This document shows, one piece after another, positions 33,874 through 43,364 of a stretch of DNA of 64,000 bases. Every line of letters starts with the position of its first letter. Positions within the stretch are counted from its first letter, which is position 1. The translations under genes were made by a program, and so were the position numbers. Source of the stretch: Microbacterium sp. Clip185 (GTDB taxonomy: Bacteria; Actinomycetota; Actinomycetes; Actinomycetales; Microbacteriaceae); the NCBI RefSeq assembly GCF_028743715.1, contig NZ_CP117996.1, forward strand, positions 186,001-250,000, written 5' to 3'. The notes beneath the pieces were generated by a model. That model did no database searches and was not told where the DNA came from. It saw nothing but the letters and a program-made list of their open reading frames with translations.

Positions 33874-34625
33874 TCGAGCACTCCGGTGACCTGCGGGAAG
33901 TAGCGCATGTACGCCTCGCCCATCGTGTCGTGGGCGAGACCGAGGTTCGGCCCCGCGTTGCGCTTGACCTGCACGCCGCGGCGCACCGCCAGGTCGCTGT
34001 AGTACGACCACATGTGCTTCTGCGCGGGCAGACACTCCATCGCGGCGCGCTTCTTGTCGAACGCCTCGGTGATGTCGAGCAGCACGTCGGGGACGAAGCC
34101 GCACTGCTCGGGCTGGTGCGGTTCGAAGAAGAACACCGGCGGGGCGCCGATGATGGTGTCCTTGGTCGGGAACGACCCGTCGGAGTTCGCGACACCGATC
34201 GCCTGCGCCAGCACCCGCGCCTCGAGCGCCATGCGCGCGGCGGCGGGGTGGTCGCCGTTGTGCGGGTCGTGCAGCGGATGCGTGAGCACGACGGTGGGCT
34301 GCACCCGGCGGTAGACGTCGACCAGCCTGGCGACGGCCTCGGGCGACTCTCGCAGCGGGTAGTCGCCCAGATCGAGGAACTCGATGTCGGCGCCGAGGGC
34401 GGATGCGGCGGCCTCCGCCTCTGCTCGACGGATCTCCTTGATCTCCTCCAGCGACTTTCCCGCCAGCCACTGACTCGCGGACTCGCCGCGCTCGCCGAAG
34501 CTCAGGCAGACCACCGTGGCGCGCTCGCCGCGCATGGTGGCGGCGGCGATCGCGCCGCCCGCCCGCCAGACGAAGTCGCCCGCGTGGGCGCTGACCACGA
34601 GTAGCGCCGGGGTGACTGCAGTCAT
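33870..34625 (-). CDS. galB: 4-oxalomesaconate hydratase of the PIG-L family (GalB-like)
   Basis: 251 aa, LmbE/PIG-L fold: zinc-binding SAHAGDFVWRAGG (AHxxD type) near residue 13 and HPLHDPHNGDHPAAA with the third zinc His. In Pseudomonas GalB a PIG-L protein hydrates 4-oxalomesaconate rather than deacetylating; the immediate galC and galD neighbours support that role. AAGGAG lies 6-8 nt before the ATG. First gene of the ring-cleavage operon, divergent from the ligM-like gene at 34836. Confidence 0.85.
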   Translation of the reverse strand: MTAVTPALLVVSAHAGDFVWRAGGAIAAATMRGERATVVCLSFGERGESASQWLAGKSLEEIKEIRRAEAEAAASALGADIEFLDLGDYPLRESPEAVARLVDVYRRVQPTVVLTHPLHDPHNGDHPAAARMALEARVLAQAIGVANSDGSFPTKDTIIGAPPVFFFEPHQPEQCGFVPDVLLDITEAFDKKRAAMECLPAQKHMWSYYSDLAVRRGVQVKRNAGPNLGLAHDTMGEAYMRYFPQVTGVLE

Positions 34626-34732
34626 ATCCGCTCCTTGGTTCGGCGGCGTCGAGCCGACGCGTGACGGCAGGCGTCCGGAGTCGACGCCGGTGCCGATTCG
34701 TGGGCTCAGCGAATCACACTGGCTGCAAAATG

Positions 34733-36239
<1,507 letters not shown>

Positions 36240-36304
36240 GCGAGCGCCCCGCGCGACGAAGGGGTCGTGCGGGCCGCTCCGGAAACCCAGGCGCCTCGGC
36301 GCCG

Positions 36305-36346
36305 GCGTGACGCCCCCACATCTCTCTAGAGTTGGGGGCGTCACGC
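36305..36346. terminator. Terminator between ligM-like and lysR genes
   Basis: A perfect 14-bp stem, GCGTGACGCCCCCA (36305-36318) with TGGGGGCGTCACGC (36333-36346), loop of 14 nt. It ends both convergent transcripts; the next gene's stop is 4 nt away. Confidence 0.8.
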
Positions 36347-36349
36347 ATG

Positions 36350-37276
36350 TCAGGGGGCTTGCTCGCCGTGGATGGCCTCGAACCGACCGGAGGAGCCGCG
36401 GATCGCGCGGGCGACGGTTTCGAAGAGCCAGTCGAGCGCGGCGGGATGCTGGGAGCTCGACCGTCGATAGAGCGCGATTTCCACGGGCGGCATGTCGAAC
36501 GGCAGCGGCCGCACCACGAGAGGCCAGGTCTGCGTCCACCCGAGCGCGATCGTGTCCGGCAGTGTCGCGATGAGGTCTCGATCGCGCGCGAGAAGCGGGG
36601 GAAGCGACGCGAGGTGGTTCACGGCGATGCGGGCGTCGATCTCGATTCCGTGCGCGCGGCGAGCCTCGGCGAGGGCGGGTGCGCCGGAGTCGCTGGCGAC
36701 GACGACATGAGATGCGGCGGCGTACGCGTCGAGCGTCAGCGGCTCGTCGGCGAGCGGATGCGCGGCTGACATCGCGACGCCGTAGCCCTGCGACTTCAGA
36801 ACAGTGCGCCCGAAGGGGCCCGGCACGTGGGAGGGTGTCACCGCGAGATCGACGACGCCGCGGCCCAGCCAATCGGGCAGGGCCGCCACATCCATCGGCA
36901 CGACCTCGATCCGCATCCGCGGGGCCTCGGCGCGCACAGCGCGGACGATCGCGGGAAGCCAGCCGATCTCGCCGAGCTCGGACAGCGCGATGCGGAAGGT
37001 GCGGTCGGAGTCGGCGGGGGCGAATCGGTGCACGCCGTCGAGAGTGCGGTCGACGGCGGCAAGGGCATCGCGGAACCCCGGGTAGACGCTGTCCGCCAAC
37101 GGGGTCGGTTCCATCACGCGGCCGACGCGTCGGAACAGCGGGTCATCGAGCTCGCGCCGCAGGCGCCCGAGCGCCTGACTCACCGCCGGTTGGGTGACGT
37201 AGAGGCGACGCGCGGCGCTCGTGAGACTCCGGGTCTCGGCGATCGCCACGAACACGCGGATGAGGTTCAGGTCCAC
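36350..37276 (-). CDS. LysR-type transcriptional regulator
   Basis: 308 aa: N-terminal helix-turn-helix (LIRVFVAIAETRSLTSAARRLYVTQPAVSQALGRLR, residues 4-39) and a periplasmic-binding-like effector domain of the NodD/PcaQ-like group. GTG at 37276 is chosen because CAGGAG lies about 6 nt upstream and the DL-NLIRVF start is typical of the family. Divergent from the O-demethylase gene at 37407, its probable target, with an aromatic acid as probable co-inducer (inference from family habit). Confidence 0.88.
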   Translation of the reverse strand: MDLNLIRVFVAIAETRSLTSAARRLYVTQPAVSQALGRLRRELDDPLFRRVGRVMEPTPLADSVYPGFRDALAAVDRTLDGVHRFAPADSDRTFRIALSELGEIGWLPAIVRAVRAEAPRMRIEVVPMDVAALPDWLGRGVVDLAVTPSHVPGPFGRTVLKSQGYGVAMSAAHPLADEPLTLDAYAAASHVVVASDSGAPALAEARRAHGIEIDARIAVNHLASLPPLLARDRDLIATLPDTIALGWTQTWPLVVRPLPFDMPPVEIALYRRSSSQHPAALDWLFETVARAIRGSSGRFEAIHGEQAP

Positions 37277-37406
37277 CGTCTGCTCCTGACTGAGGCATCC
37301 TTGCCTCCGCATAAGTATGGGTAATCGAGATGGCTCCCGTCGATGCCTTCGGGTTTCTTAACCTGGGGATGCGGGCACGGCCGCCCGTCCGAACGAGGGA
37401 GTTCAC

Positions 37407-38765
37407 ATGTCCGCATCCGCTTTCGACGCCATCGCCCGCGCGGGCAGCCCGGTGGATCTGCTGCGCAACGCGCAGAGCAAGCCGACGATCTTCCCGGTGA
37501 CGCCGGAGTTCAGCAACTGGCGCAGTGAGCAGCGGTCGTGGCGCGAGAGTGTGGCGCTGCTGGATCAGTCGCACCACATGACCGACCTGTTCATCTCAGG
37601 GCCCGATGCGCTGCGGCTGCTGAGCGACACCGGCGTCAACTCGTTCGCCCGGTTCCCGGTGGATGCGGCGAAGCAGTTCATCGCCGTCAACCACGAGGGC
37701 TACCTCATCGGCGACGCCATCCTGTTCCACCTCCACGAGCAGCTGTTCGACCTTGTGGGCTGGTACATGGTGCTCGACTGGGTGCAGTTCATCGGAGAGA
37801 CCGGCGACTACGACGTCACCTTCGAGCGCGACGCGAACACGCTCATGCGCGAGCCCGGCGTCGACCCCGTGTTCTACCGCTACGAGCTGCAGGGCCCGCA
37901 CGCGCTCGCCCTCATGGAGAAGCTGACCGGCGCTCCCGTGCCGCCCACGAAGTTCTTCGGCATGGCCACGTTCGAGATCGCCGGCGTCACGGTGCGCTCG
38001 CTGCGGCACGGCATGGCCGGTCAGCCCGGATTCGAGCTGTTCGGGCCGTGGGCGGACGGCGCCCGCATCCGCGAAGCGATCATCACGGCGGGGGAGGAGT
38101 TCGACCTGGTGCTTGTGGGGGCGAAGGCCTACTCGTCCGCGAACCTCGAGTCGGCGTGGGTGCCGTCTCCGCTGCCCGCGATCTTCTCGGGTGAGCAGAT
38201 GGACGACTACCTCGCGTGGCTGCCGGCCGCCCGCCTGGGCTCTCTCGCCGGGAGCTTCGTGTCGGACCGCATCGAGGACTACTACCTCACGCCGTACGAC
38301 CTCGGCTACGGCCGCAGCGTCGCGTTCGATCACGACTTCATCGGCCGTGCCGCGCTCGAAGCGCACGCCGCCGCCGAGCAGCGCGTGAAGGTGACGCTGG
38401 TGTGGAACCCCGACGACCTCGCGGCCGCGCAGCGCTCCCTCGTCGAGGAGGGGCTACCGGCGAAGTACATCGACTTCCCGAAGGCGCGGTACGGCCTGTA
38501 TCAGGTCGATCGCGTGCGTGCCGACGGCGTGGATGTGGGCATCTCGCACGACTGTGGCTACATCACGAACGAGCAGGCCTTCGTGTCGCTCGCGAGCATC
38601 GCCGCCTCGCACGCCGAACCCGGAACCGAGGTGGTGCTCACGTGGGGCGAGGAGCCCAACTCGGCGAAGCCCGCCGTCGAGCGGCACCGGCAGGTTGAGA
38701 TCCGCGCGACCGTGGCCCCCGCGCCCTACTCCCGCTTCGCCCGGGAGAACTACCGCGCCGGGTGA
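37407..38765 (+). CDS. GcvT-fold O-demethylase, DesA-like subgroup B
   Basis: 452 aa. Shares the LigM/DesA landmarks (SPVDLLR, SNWRSEQ, DQSHHM with His56-57, [58 protein letters not shown]) but differs from the ligM-like pair throughout: GQPGFE for GAPGLE, GAKAY for GSRAY, and a shorter length. It probably demethylates a related methoxy-aromatic such as syringate or vanillate. GAGGGAG precedes the ATG. A LysR gene is divergent. No gcvP/gcvH genes are near, arguing against glycine cleavage. Confidence 0.75.
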   Translation: MSASAFDAIARAGSPVDLLRNAQSKPTIFPVTPEFSNWRSEQRSWRESVALLDQSHHMTDLFISGPDALRLLSDTGVNSFARFPVDAAKQFIAVNHEGYLIGDAILFHLHEQLFDLVGWYMVLDWVQFIGETGDYDVTFERDANTLMREPGVDPVFYRYELQGPHALALMEKLTGAPVPPTKFFGMATFEIAGVTVRSLRHGMAGQPGFELFGPWADGARIREAIITAGEEFDLVLVGAKAYSSANLESAWVPSPLPAIFSGEQMDDYLAWLPAARLGSLAGSFVSDRIEDYYLTPYDLGYGRSVAFDHDFIGRAALEAHAAAEQRVKVTLVWNPDDLAAAQRSLVEEGLPAKYIDFPKARYGLYQVDRVRADGVDVGISHDCGYITNEQAFVSLASIAASHAEPGTEVVLTWGEEPNSAKPAVERHRQVEIRATVAPAPYSRFARENYRAG

Positions 38766-38812
38766 GGGGGCGGGCGGGGCGGGTCGCACCCTCGCGCGGC
38801 CCGCTCCGCATC

Positions 38813-38866
38813 CGTGTCTCACTTGTGCACGAATAGCGCCCGACACGTGTGAACACATGAGACACG
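38813..38866. repeat. 54-bp palindromic element B, copy 3 (left member of pair 2)
   Basis: Begins CGTGTCTCACTTGTGCACG and ends ATGAGACACG. Lies just after the DesA-like gene. Confidence 0.85.
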
Positions 38867-38885
38867 CAGGACCCGGCACCCCATC

Positions 38886-38939
38886 CGTGTCTCAGTTGTG
38901 TACGCGGAGAGCCCCGTTGACCTGCACAAGTGAGACATG
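38886..38939. repeat. 54-bp palindromic element B, copy 4 (right member of pair 2)
   Basis: Begins CGTGTCTCAGTTGTGTACG and ends GTGAGACATG; starts exactly 73 bp after copy 3. Its right end is extended by a local duplication. Confidence 0.85.
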
Positions 38940-38974
38940 GTGGCTACTGCCAAGTGAGACAGGGGGGCTACTGC
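38927..38974. repeat. 24-bp direct tandem duplication at the end of element B4
   Basis: CAAGTGAGACA followed by GGCTACTGC occurs twice back to back (38927-38950, 38951-38974) with two differences. It duplicates the right arm of the B element plus its flank and looks like a recent slippage or mis-insertion product. Confidence 0.8.
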
Positions 38975-39007
38975 GCTGGGCGACCCTGCGAGCGACGGCC
39001 CGGTGTC

Positions 39008-39589
39008 TCACCCCTGTCCGGGTGCGCCGTACATGCTGCCGTCGGGCAGGGGCGGGCAGGTGGCGGTGTCGGTCTGGGCGGCGACCACAGCCCGGATGGC
39101 CACGTCGGCATCCATCTTCTTGACGGTGTAGACGACGCCCTCTTGTGCACCGACTGTAGGGATGTAGCCAACTGTGGCTGAATCGACCGGCCCCCACTCG
39201 TCCGACACCGGTGCCGGCAGGGTCGTGATGAGATCGGCGGTCGGGTTCTGGGCCAGCCAGTTGGCCGCATCGACGACCGTCATGCCGGGGACCATCCAGA
39301 ACCCGACCACATCCTTGTAGGGGCCGCAAGGCCATGCGGTTCCTGCGCCGAATCGGATCGGCGACTTCTCCAAACGAACGGCCCGCGGAGGTAGCTTCGC
39401 TGCATCCAGCCACGCCTGGGCTTGCGCAAGAGCGGCGGCCTCGCCCGCTGAGGGTGTCGGGGACTCGCTCGTGGCGATGGGGGCCGGGTCTGCGTCCGTA
39501 CCCGCGGGATCCGCGTCGGTGGCGCACCCCGTCAACGCGACGAAGGCCAGGAGAAGCGCACCGGGAACGGCGAGGAGGCGAGGCTGCAT
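39008..39589 (-). CDS. Small secreted lipoprotein, 193 aa
   Basis: Lipobox LTGC with Cys22 after a hydrophobic signal, then an Asp/Ala/Pro/Thr/Ser-rich linker (residues 25-50) and a soluble domain (about 55-193) with two cysteines (WPCGPYK, TCPPLP) that could bond. Function is not recognised. TATGTT (39596-39601) is 6 nt before ATG at 39589, a leaderless start that decides between this and upstream alternatives. It is flanked on both sides by pairs of B elements. Confidence 0.75.
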   Translation of the reverse strand: MQPRLLAVPGALLLAFVALTGCATDADPAGTDADPAPIATSESPTPSAGEAAALAQAQAWLDAAKLPPRAVRLEKSPIRFGAGTAWPCGPYKDVVGFWMVPGMTVVDAANWLAQNPTADLITTLPAPVSDEWGPVDSATVGYIPTVGAQEGVVYTVKKMDADVAIRAVVAAQTDTATCPPLPDGSMYGAPGQG

Positions 39590-39701
39590 AGGCCAAACAT
39601 AGTGTGCGGCCTGCGTCGCATGTGGCGCGGAAGCAGCGGGCGGCCGGTACGCGGCCCCGGCCGTCCTCGGAGCGCCCCCGCATTCCCCTCGCGTTCGCAT
39701 C

Positions 39702-39755
39702 CGTGTCTCACTTGTGCACGTGGTTCGCCCGATATGCGTGAATCGGTGAGCCACG
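39702..39755. repeat. 54-bp palindromic element B, copy 5 (left member of pair 3)
   Basis: Begins CGTGTCTCACTTGTGCACG and ends GTGAGCCACG. The internal part is nearly identical to copy 6. The stretch 39590-39908 holds pair 3 and no gene. Confidence 0.85.
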
Positions 39756-39774
39756 CAACGCATCTCACCGCATC

Positions 39775-39828
39775 CGTGTCTCACTTGTGCACGTGGTTCG
39801 CCCGATATGCGTGAACCGGTGAGACACG
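39775..39828. repeat. 54-bp palindromic element B, copy 6 (right member of pair 3)
   Basis: Begins CGTGTCTCACTTGTGCACG and ends GTGAGACACG; starts exactly 73 bp after copy 5. Copies 5 and 6 differ at very few positions, suggesting recent duplication or gene conversion. Confidence 0.88.
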
Positions 39829-39908
39829 GAGAGTCGGGCCTGCGAGAGCGGGAGTGCGTGCGAGCGGGAGTCCGCGAGCGTGCAGCAGCCTGAGGTGACG
39901 GAGGCGCC

Positions 39909-40220
39909 CTAAGCGAGGGTGAGGAACAGCTTCTCGAGCTCCTCCACCGTGAGCCGGTCGTCGTCGGTGGTCTCGCCTGTCGCGTCCTCGCCGGCCGGAG
40001 CGTCGGTGAGGCACTCGCGCATGGCGGTCGAGATGATCGCGAACCCGGCGCGGTCGATCGCACTGCTGACCGCGGCGAGCTGGGTGATGACGTCGCGGCA
40101 GTCGCCGCCGTTCTCGACGGCGGCGATCACGGCGGCCAACTGGCCCTGCGCGCGCTTGAGTCTGTTGGCGGCCTTCTTCACGGCCTGGGCATCGTGTAGG
40201 GAGCGGTTGGAAGTGTCCAT
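39909..40220 (-). CDS. cstR: CsoR/CstR-family sulfane-sulfur (persulfide) responsive repressor
   Basis: 103 aa, all-helical DUF156 fold. Of the copper ligands Cys-His-Cys of CsoR, only two cysteines remain, Cys41 (GGDCRDV) and Cys70 (MRECL); the His position is not histidine. The 29-residue spacing equals that of CstR (Cys31/Cys60), which senses persulfides by forming a di- or trisulfide bridge. It follows the CoA-disulfide reductase-rhodanese gene by 25 nt. GAGGAG precedes ATG at 40220. Copper sensing is the alternative but is less likely. Confidence 0.83.
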   Translation of the reverse strand: MDTSNRSLHDAQAVKKAANRLKRAQGQLAAVIAAVENGGDCRDVITQLAAVSSAIDRAGFAIISTAMRECLTDAPAGEDATGETTDDDRLTVEELEKLFLTLA

Positions 40221-40245
40221 GGTGTCTCCTCGGTGACGGATTGGA

Positions 40246-41877
40246 TCAGGCGGCGGTTCCGGCGGCCCAGGTGCGGTACCCGCCGTCGAGGTTACGGACA
40301 TCATGGCCGAGCTGGGCGAGCAGCCGTGCCGCGGTGTGCCCGCGCTGGCCCACCTGGCAATGCACGACGATCGGCCGGTCGCCGAGCTCGCGGTGCCGGG
40401 CGCGGATCTCGTCGAGCGGCAGGTTGATCGCGCCGGGGATCGAGCCCGCGGCGTGTTCCGTCGGCGTGCGTACGTCGACCAGGATCGCGCCTTGGTCGAG
40501 CGCAGCGTCGAGTTCGTGCCACTGCAGCGAGCGCGTGGCGCCGGAAGCAGTGTTCTCCGCCACGTAGCCGAGCATGTTGATCGGATCCTTCGCGGAACCG
40601 TACTGCGGCGCGTAGGCGAGTTCCAGCTGCGACAGTGCGGTCGCTGTCAGCCCCGCCGCCATCGCGACGGCGATGATGTCGATGCGCTTGTCGACCCCCT
40701 CGCCGCCGACGATCTGTGCCCCGAGGATGTGGTCGGTCTCCGGGTCGACGAGCAGCTTCATCGCCATCGGCTGCGCACCCGGGTAGTACGTCGCGTGCGA
40801 CGAAGGATGCGTGTGGACGATGCGGTGCGGGCGCCCCGCATCCCGAAGCCGCCGTTCGTTCCAGCCGATCAACGCGACCGTGGTGCCCAGCAGTCCGAGG
40901 ATGGCGGTGCCGAGAGCCGGCGCCGCGTCGCCCGGTTCGATCCCGGCGATGTCGTCCGCTGCGGCCCGGCCGTGCCGGTTCGCGAGGCCCGCCATGGTCA
41001 CGAGCGTGGGTGCGCCGTCCAGGCTGTCGCGCTTCTCGACGCCGTCGCCCACGGCCCACACCTTCGGTGCCGAAGTGCGATGGCGCGCGTCGACCGCGAT
41101 TCCGCCGGTCGGCCCGAGGCGGATGCCGGCAGCATCCGCAAGGCGTCGGTCGGGGCGCACGCCGCTCGCCTCGACCACCAGGACCGCCTCGACCGCGCTG
41201 CCGTCGCTCAGGTGGACGCGCCCGGGCTCCGCCTCTGTGACGGTCACCCCGAGCCGCACATCGACACCCGCGTCCCGAAGGAGAGAAAGGACAGGCGCGG
41301 CCATCTCGACGTCGAGCGGAGAGAGCACCTGCGCGCCACGGGTCACGAGCGTCACGTGTGCGCCGCGGGCGAGGAGGTTCTCGACCGCTTCGAGCCCGAT
41401 GAACCCGGCGCCCACGACAACGACGCGAGGCGACGGTCCGGCGGCGTCGAGCACCTCGAGAACCCGGTCGACGTCTTCGACGCTGCGCAGCGTGTGCGTG
41501 GGCACCTGCTCGGCGGACGGCCCCGGCGTGGCCGTGGCCCCGGTGGCGATGACGAGTTCGTCGTAGTGCTCGATCCGCTCCGCATCCGACTCGAGGTCAC
41601 GCACCGTCACCGTCTGTGACGCCGTATCGATTCCGACGACCTCGTGGCGCACGTGCACGTCGAGGGCGAACCTGCTCGCCAGCGACTGGGGCGTCTGCAG
41701 CAACAGCGACGCGCGATCCGGGATCACGCCGCCGACGTGATACGGCAGCCCGCAGTTGGCGAACGACACGTGCGCGCCGCGTTCGTACACGGTGATCTGC
41801 CGCGCCTCGTCGAGCCGGCGAAGTCTCGTCGCCGCACTCATGCCCGCGGCGACGCCACCGATGATGATCGTCCTCAC
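40246..41877 (-). CDS. CoA-disulfide reductase-rhodanese fusion (CoADR-RHD)
   Basis: 543 aa. N-terminal FAD motif IIIGGVAAGMSAATRLRR, redox Cys42 in SFANCGLPYH, NAD(P) motif VVVGAGFIGLEA, AVGDG FAD contact, a dimerisation domain ending near residue 440 with YAPQYGSAKDP, and a C-terminal rhodanese domain (about 455-543) with active Cys507 in HCQVGQRG. Such proteins reduce CoA persulfide/polysulfide. GTG at 41877 lies 7 nt after TATATT (41885-41890), so probably leaderless; the promoter carries a CstR-type operator. Heads an operon with cstR. Confidence 0.88.
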   Translation of the reverse strand: MRTIIIGGVAAGMSAATRLRRLDEARQITVYERGAHVSFANCGLPYHVGGVIPDRASLLLQTPQSLASRFALDVHVRHEVVGIDTASQTVTVRDLESDAERIEHYDELVIATGATATPGPSAEQVPTHTLRSVEDVDRVLEVLDAAGPSPRVVVVGAGFIGLEAVENLLARGAHVTLVTRGAQVLSPLDVEMAAPVLSLLRDAGVDVRLGVTVTEAEPGRVHLSDGSAVEAVLVVEASGVRPDRRLADAAGIRLGPTGGIAVDARHRTSAPKVWAVGDGVEKRDSLDGAPTLVTMAGLANRHGRAAADDIAGIEPGDAAPALGTAILGLLGTTVALIGWNERRLRDAGRPHRIVHTHPSSHATYYPGAQPMAMKLLVDPETDHILGAQIVGGEGVDKRIDIIAVAMAAGLTATALSQLELAYAPQYGSAKDPINMLGYVAENTASGATRSLQWHELDAALDQGAILVDVRTPTEHAAGSIPGAINLPLDEIRARHRELGDRPIVVHCQVGQRGHTAARLLAQLGHDVRNLDGGYRTWAAGTAA

Positions 41878-41884
41878 GTGTGCA

Positions 41885-41906
41885 AATATACCCCTGGGGG
41901 TATTGT
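41885..41906. promoter_or_regulatory. CstR/CsoR-type operator in a bidirectional promoter
   Basis: ATACCCCTGGGGGTAT (41888-41903) is the G/C-tract palindrome typical of the CsoR family. On the reverse strand it overlaps TATATT, the -10 for the reductase gene; on the forward strand it overlaps TATTGT (41901-41906), a -10 candidate for the small Cys-rich gene at 41961. One operator would therefore control both. Confidence 0.75.
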
Positions 41907-41960
41907 GCAAGCAAGCCACCGCGCAAGCCGGTGTTCCCGAGAAGAAACGGAGCAGGACAG

Positions 41961-42125
41961 ATGTGTCGACAGGTGACGTGCCGCACGTGCGGCAAGACGA
42001 CGTGGGCAGGATGCGGACAGCACGTCGACGAGGTGATGCGTGGAGTGCCCAAGCGCGACCGTTGCGAAGGCCACGAGTCGCAGCCCTCCGAGAGCGGACT
42101 CTTCGGGCGCCTCTTCCGCCGTTAG
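41961..42125 (+). CDS. Small cysteine-rich (zinc-ribbon-like) protein, 54 aa
   Basis: Reads MCRQVTCRTCGKTTWAGCG with CxxC and further cysteines (Cys2, 7, 10, 18, 35) and a C-terminal SGLFGRLFRR. Probably binds zinc or reacts with sulfane sulfur. The position opposite the reductase gene, with the shared CstR operator, places it in the same regulon. GGAG lies 8 nt before ATG 41961; upstream in-frame starts would lie inside the operator. Similar tiny proteins next to CstR/CsoR genes are known to me from other actinobacteria, but without a defined function. Confidence 0.7.
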   Translation: MCRQVTCRTCGKTTWAGCGQHVDEVMRGVPKRDRCEGHESQPSESGLFGRLFRR

Positions 42126-42135
42126 TCCCCGCGAG

Positions 42136-42579
42136 TCACGCGGGGCGGTGGCCGTGCTCGTCGAGCGCCCGGCGGGCGCGCCGCAGGAGTTCGGCCAGCG
42201 TCTCGCGTTCGGCATCGTCGAAGTCCGAGAGCATGAGGTCCTCGACCACCGCGATCTGCGGGTCGAGGGATGCGAGCGCGGCGGCGCCCGCATCCGTCAG
42301 GTGCAGCAGGATCCGCCTGCCGTGCGCCGGGTCGCTCTCGCGGCGCACGAAGCCCTCGGACACGAGCGGGTCGATGATGCCGGCCATCGTCTGCGCGCGC
42401 ACGAAGGATCGGCGGGCGAGCTCGGAACTGCTGATGCCGGGGCGCCGGTGGAGAACCGTGAGCGCCGTGTATTGCGCGCCCGTCATCCCTGCCGCCGCGC
42501 ACGCGGCGAGGAACCGGGGGCGCAGGGCGAGCTCGAGCTGCTTCACCATGTAGACGAGACTGCCTCGCTGTGCCGACAT
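42136..42579 (-). CDS. MarR family transcriptional regulator
   Basis: 147 aa winged helix. Recognition region SSSELARRSFVRAQTMAGIIDPLVSEGFVRRESD with the wing DPAHGRRILLHLTDAG. ATG at 42579 has GGAGG about 6 nt upstream; a longer in-frame start at 42642 lacks a binding site. No obvious operon partner: convergent with the small Cys-rich gene and divergent from the secreted-protein gene at 42713. It may sense an aromatic compound or oxidant. Confidence 0.85.
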   Translation of the reverse strand: MSAQRGSLVYMVKQLELALRPRFLAACAAAGMTGAQYTALTVLHRRPGISSSELARRSFVRAQTMAGIIDPLVSEGFVRRESDPAHGRRILLHLTDAGAAALASLDPQIAVVEDLMLSDFDDAERETLAELLRRARRALDEHGHRPA

Positions 42580-42712
42580 CCGGGCCTCCTCCGCGGCGAT
42601 CACGCTAGCGCACCCGCGGCGGGAATCTCGCAGCGCACGCATAGCCGTCGCCGGGTGTACGCCTCGGTGGACGCTCCTAGCATCGGCCCTGGCCTAATCG
42701 AAGGGGAGGCGT

Positions 42713-43216
42713 ATGTCACTCGCGCGAAATCTCGGCATCGTGGCCGCGGCGTCTCTGGGCGCGGCTGCCGTGCGTATGAGCGGCGCCGGCTCGGATGGTC
42801 TGTCGCCGCGATCGGCGGGCACGATCGCTGTGCCCATCGGAGACCCGGTGCAGGTGCTCGACCTGTTCTACACGCGGATGAATCCCGACAAGCCCTTTCC
42901 GGATGCGGTGCTGATGCTGTTGGACAACGGCTCGTACCGCATCGTCTCCGACGGGGAGGACCATTGGGGCTCCTACCTCGCCGACCGGGCCAGTGCGCCG
43001 CGCACCGTGCTGTTCGTGTCCTGGCCGTCGACGGACTGGGGCGGCGACGTCGCGCAGCACGTGCTCGACTTCGCCGCCGACGGATCCTTCGCGCAGCACC
43101 TGACCCTGCCCGGCGGGCGCACGAGTGAACAGGCCGGCACCTGGGGCGAGCGCCCCGATCCCCAGGCCTACGGCACGCATACCCCATGGAGCGCGTTGCG
43201 GCTGCCGGAGCGCTGA
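42713..43216 (+). CDS. Hypothetical protein with N-terminal hydrophobic segment, 167 aa
   Basis: The N terminus (NLGIVAAASLGAAAV, residues 6-20) is a short, weak signal or anchor; the rest is soluble with several Trp (HWGSYL, SWPSTDWGGD, TPWSALRLPER). No family recognised. AAGGGGAGG lies 4-5 nt before the ATG, a strong ribosome binding site. Divergent from the MarR gene. Confidence 0.65.
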   Translation: MSLARNLGIVAAASLGAAAVRMSGAGSDGLSPRSAGTIAVPIGDPVQVLDLFYTRMNPDKPFPDAVLMLLDNGSYRIVSDGEDHWGSYLADRASAPRTVLFVSWPSTDWGGDVAQHVLDFAADGSFAQHLTLPGGRTSEQAGTWGERPDPQAYGTHTPWSALRLPER

Positions 43217-43364
43217 TACGCGCTCGGTTCGCCTCCGGATGCGGTGATCCGAGTGCCGCGAGGTTCGACGGGGAGCGGTCGTGGCGGGTGTTGACGGATA
43301 TCCGTGCACCCTCTACTGTTTCAGGCATCCTGAAATACGCGCGACGATGCGCAAGGAGGACACC

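Noticed and set aside
39909..40220. Copper-sensing CsoR
   Set aside because: The histidine ligand is missing and the partner genes are a CoA-disulfide reductase-rhodanese fusion rather than a copper exporter.
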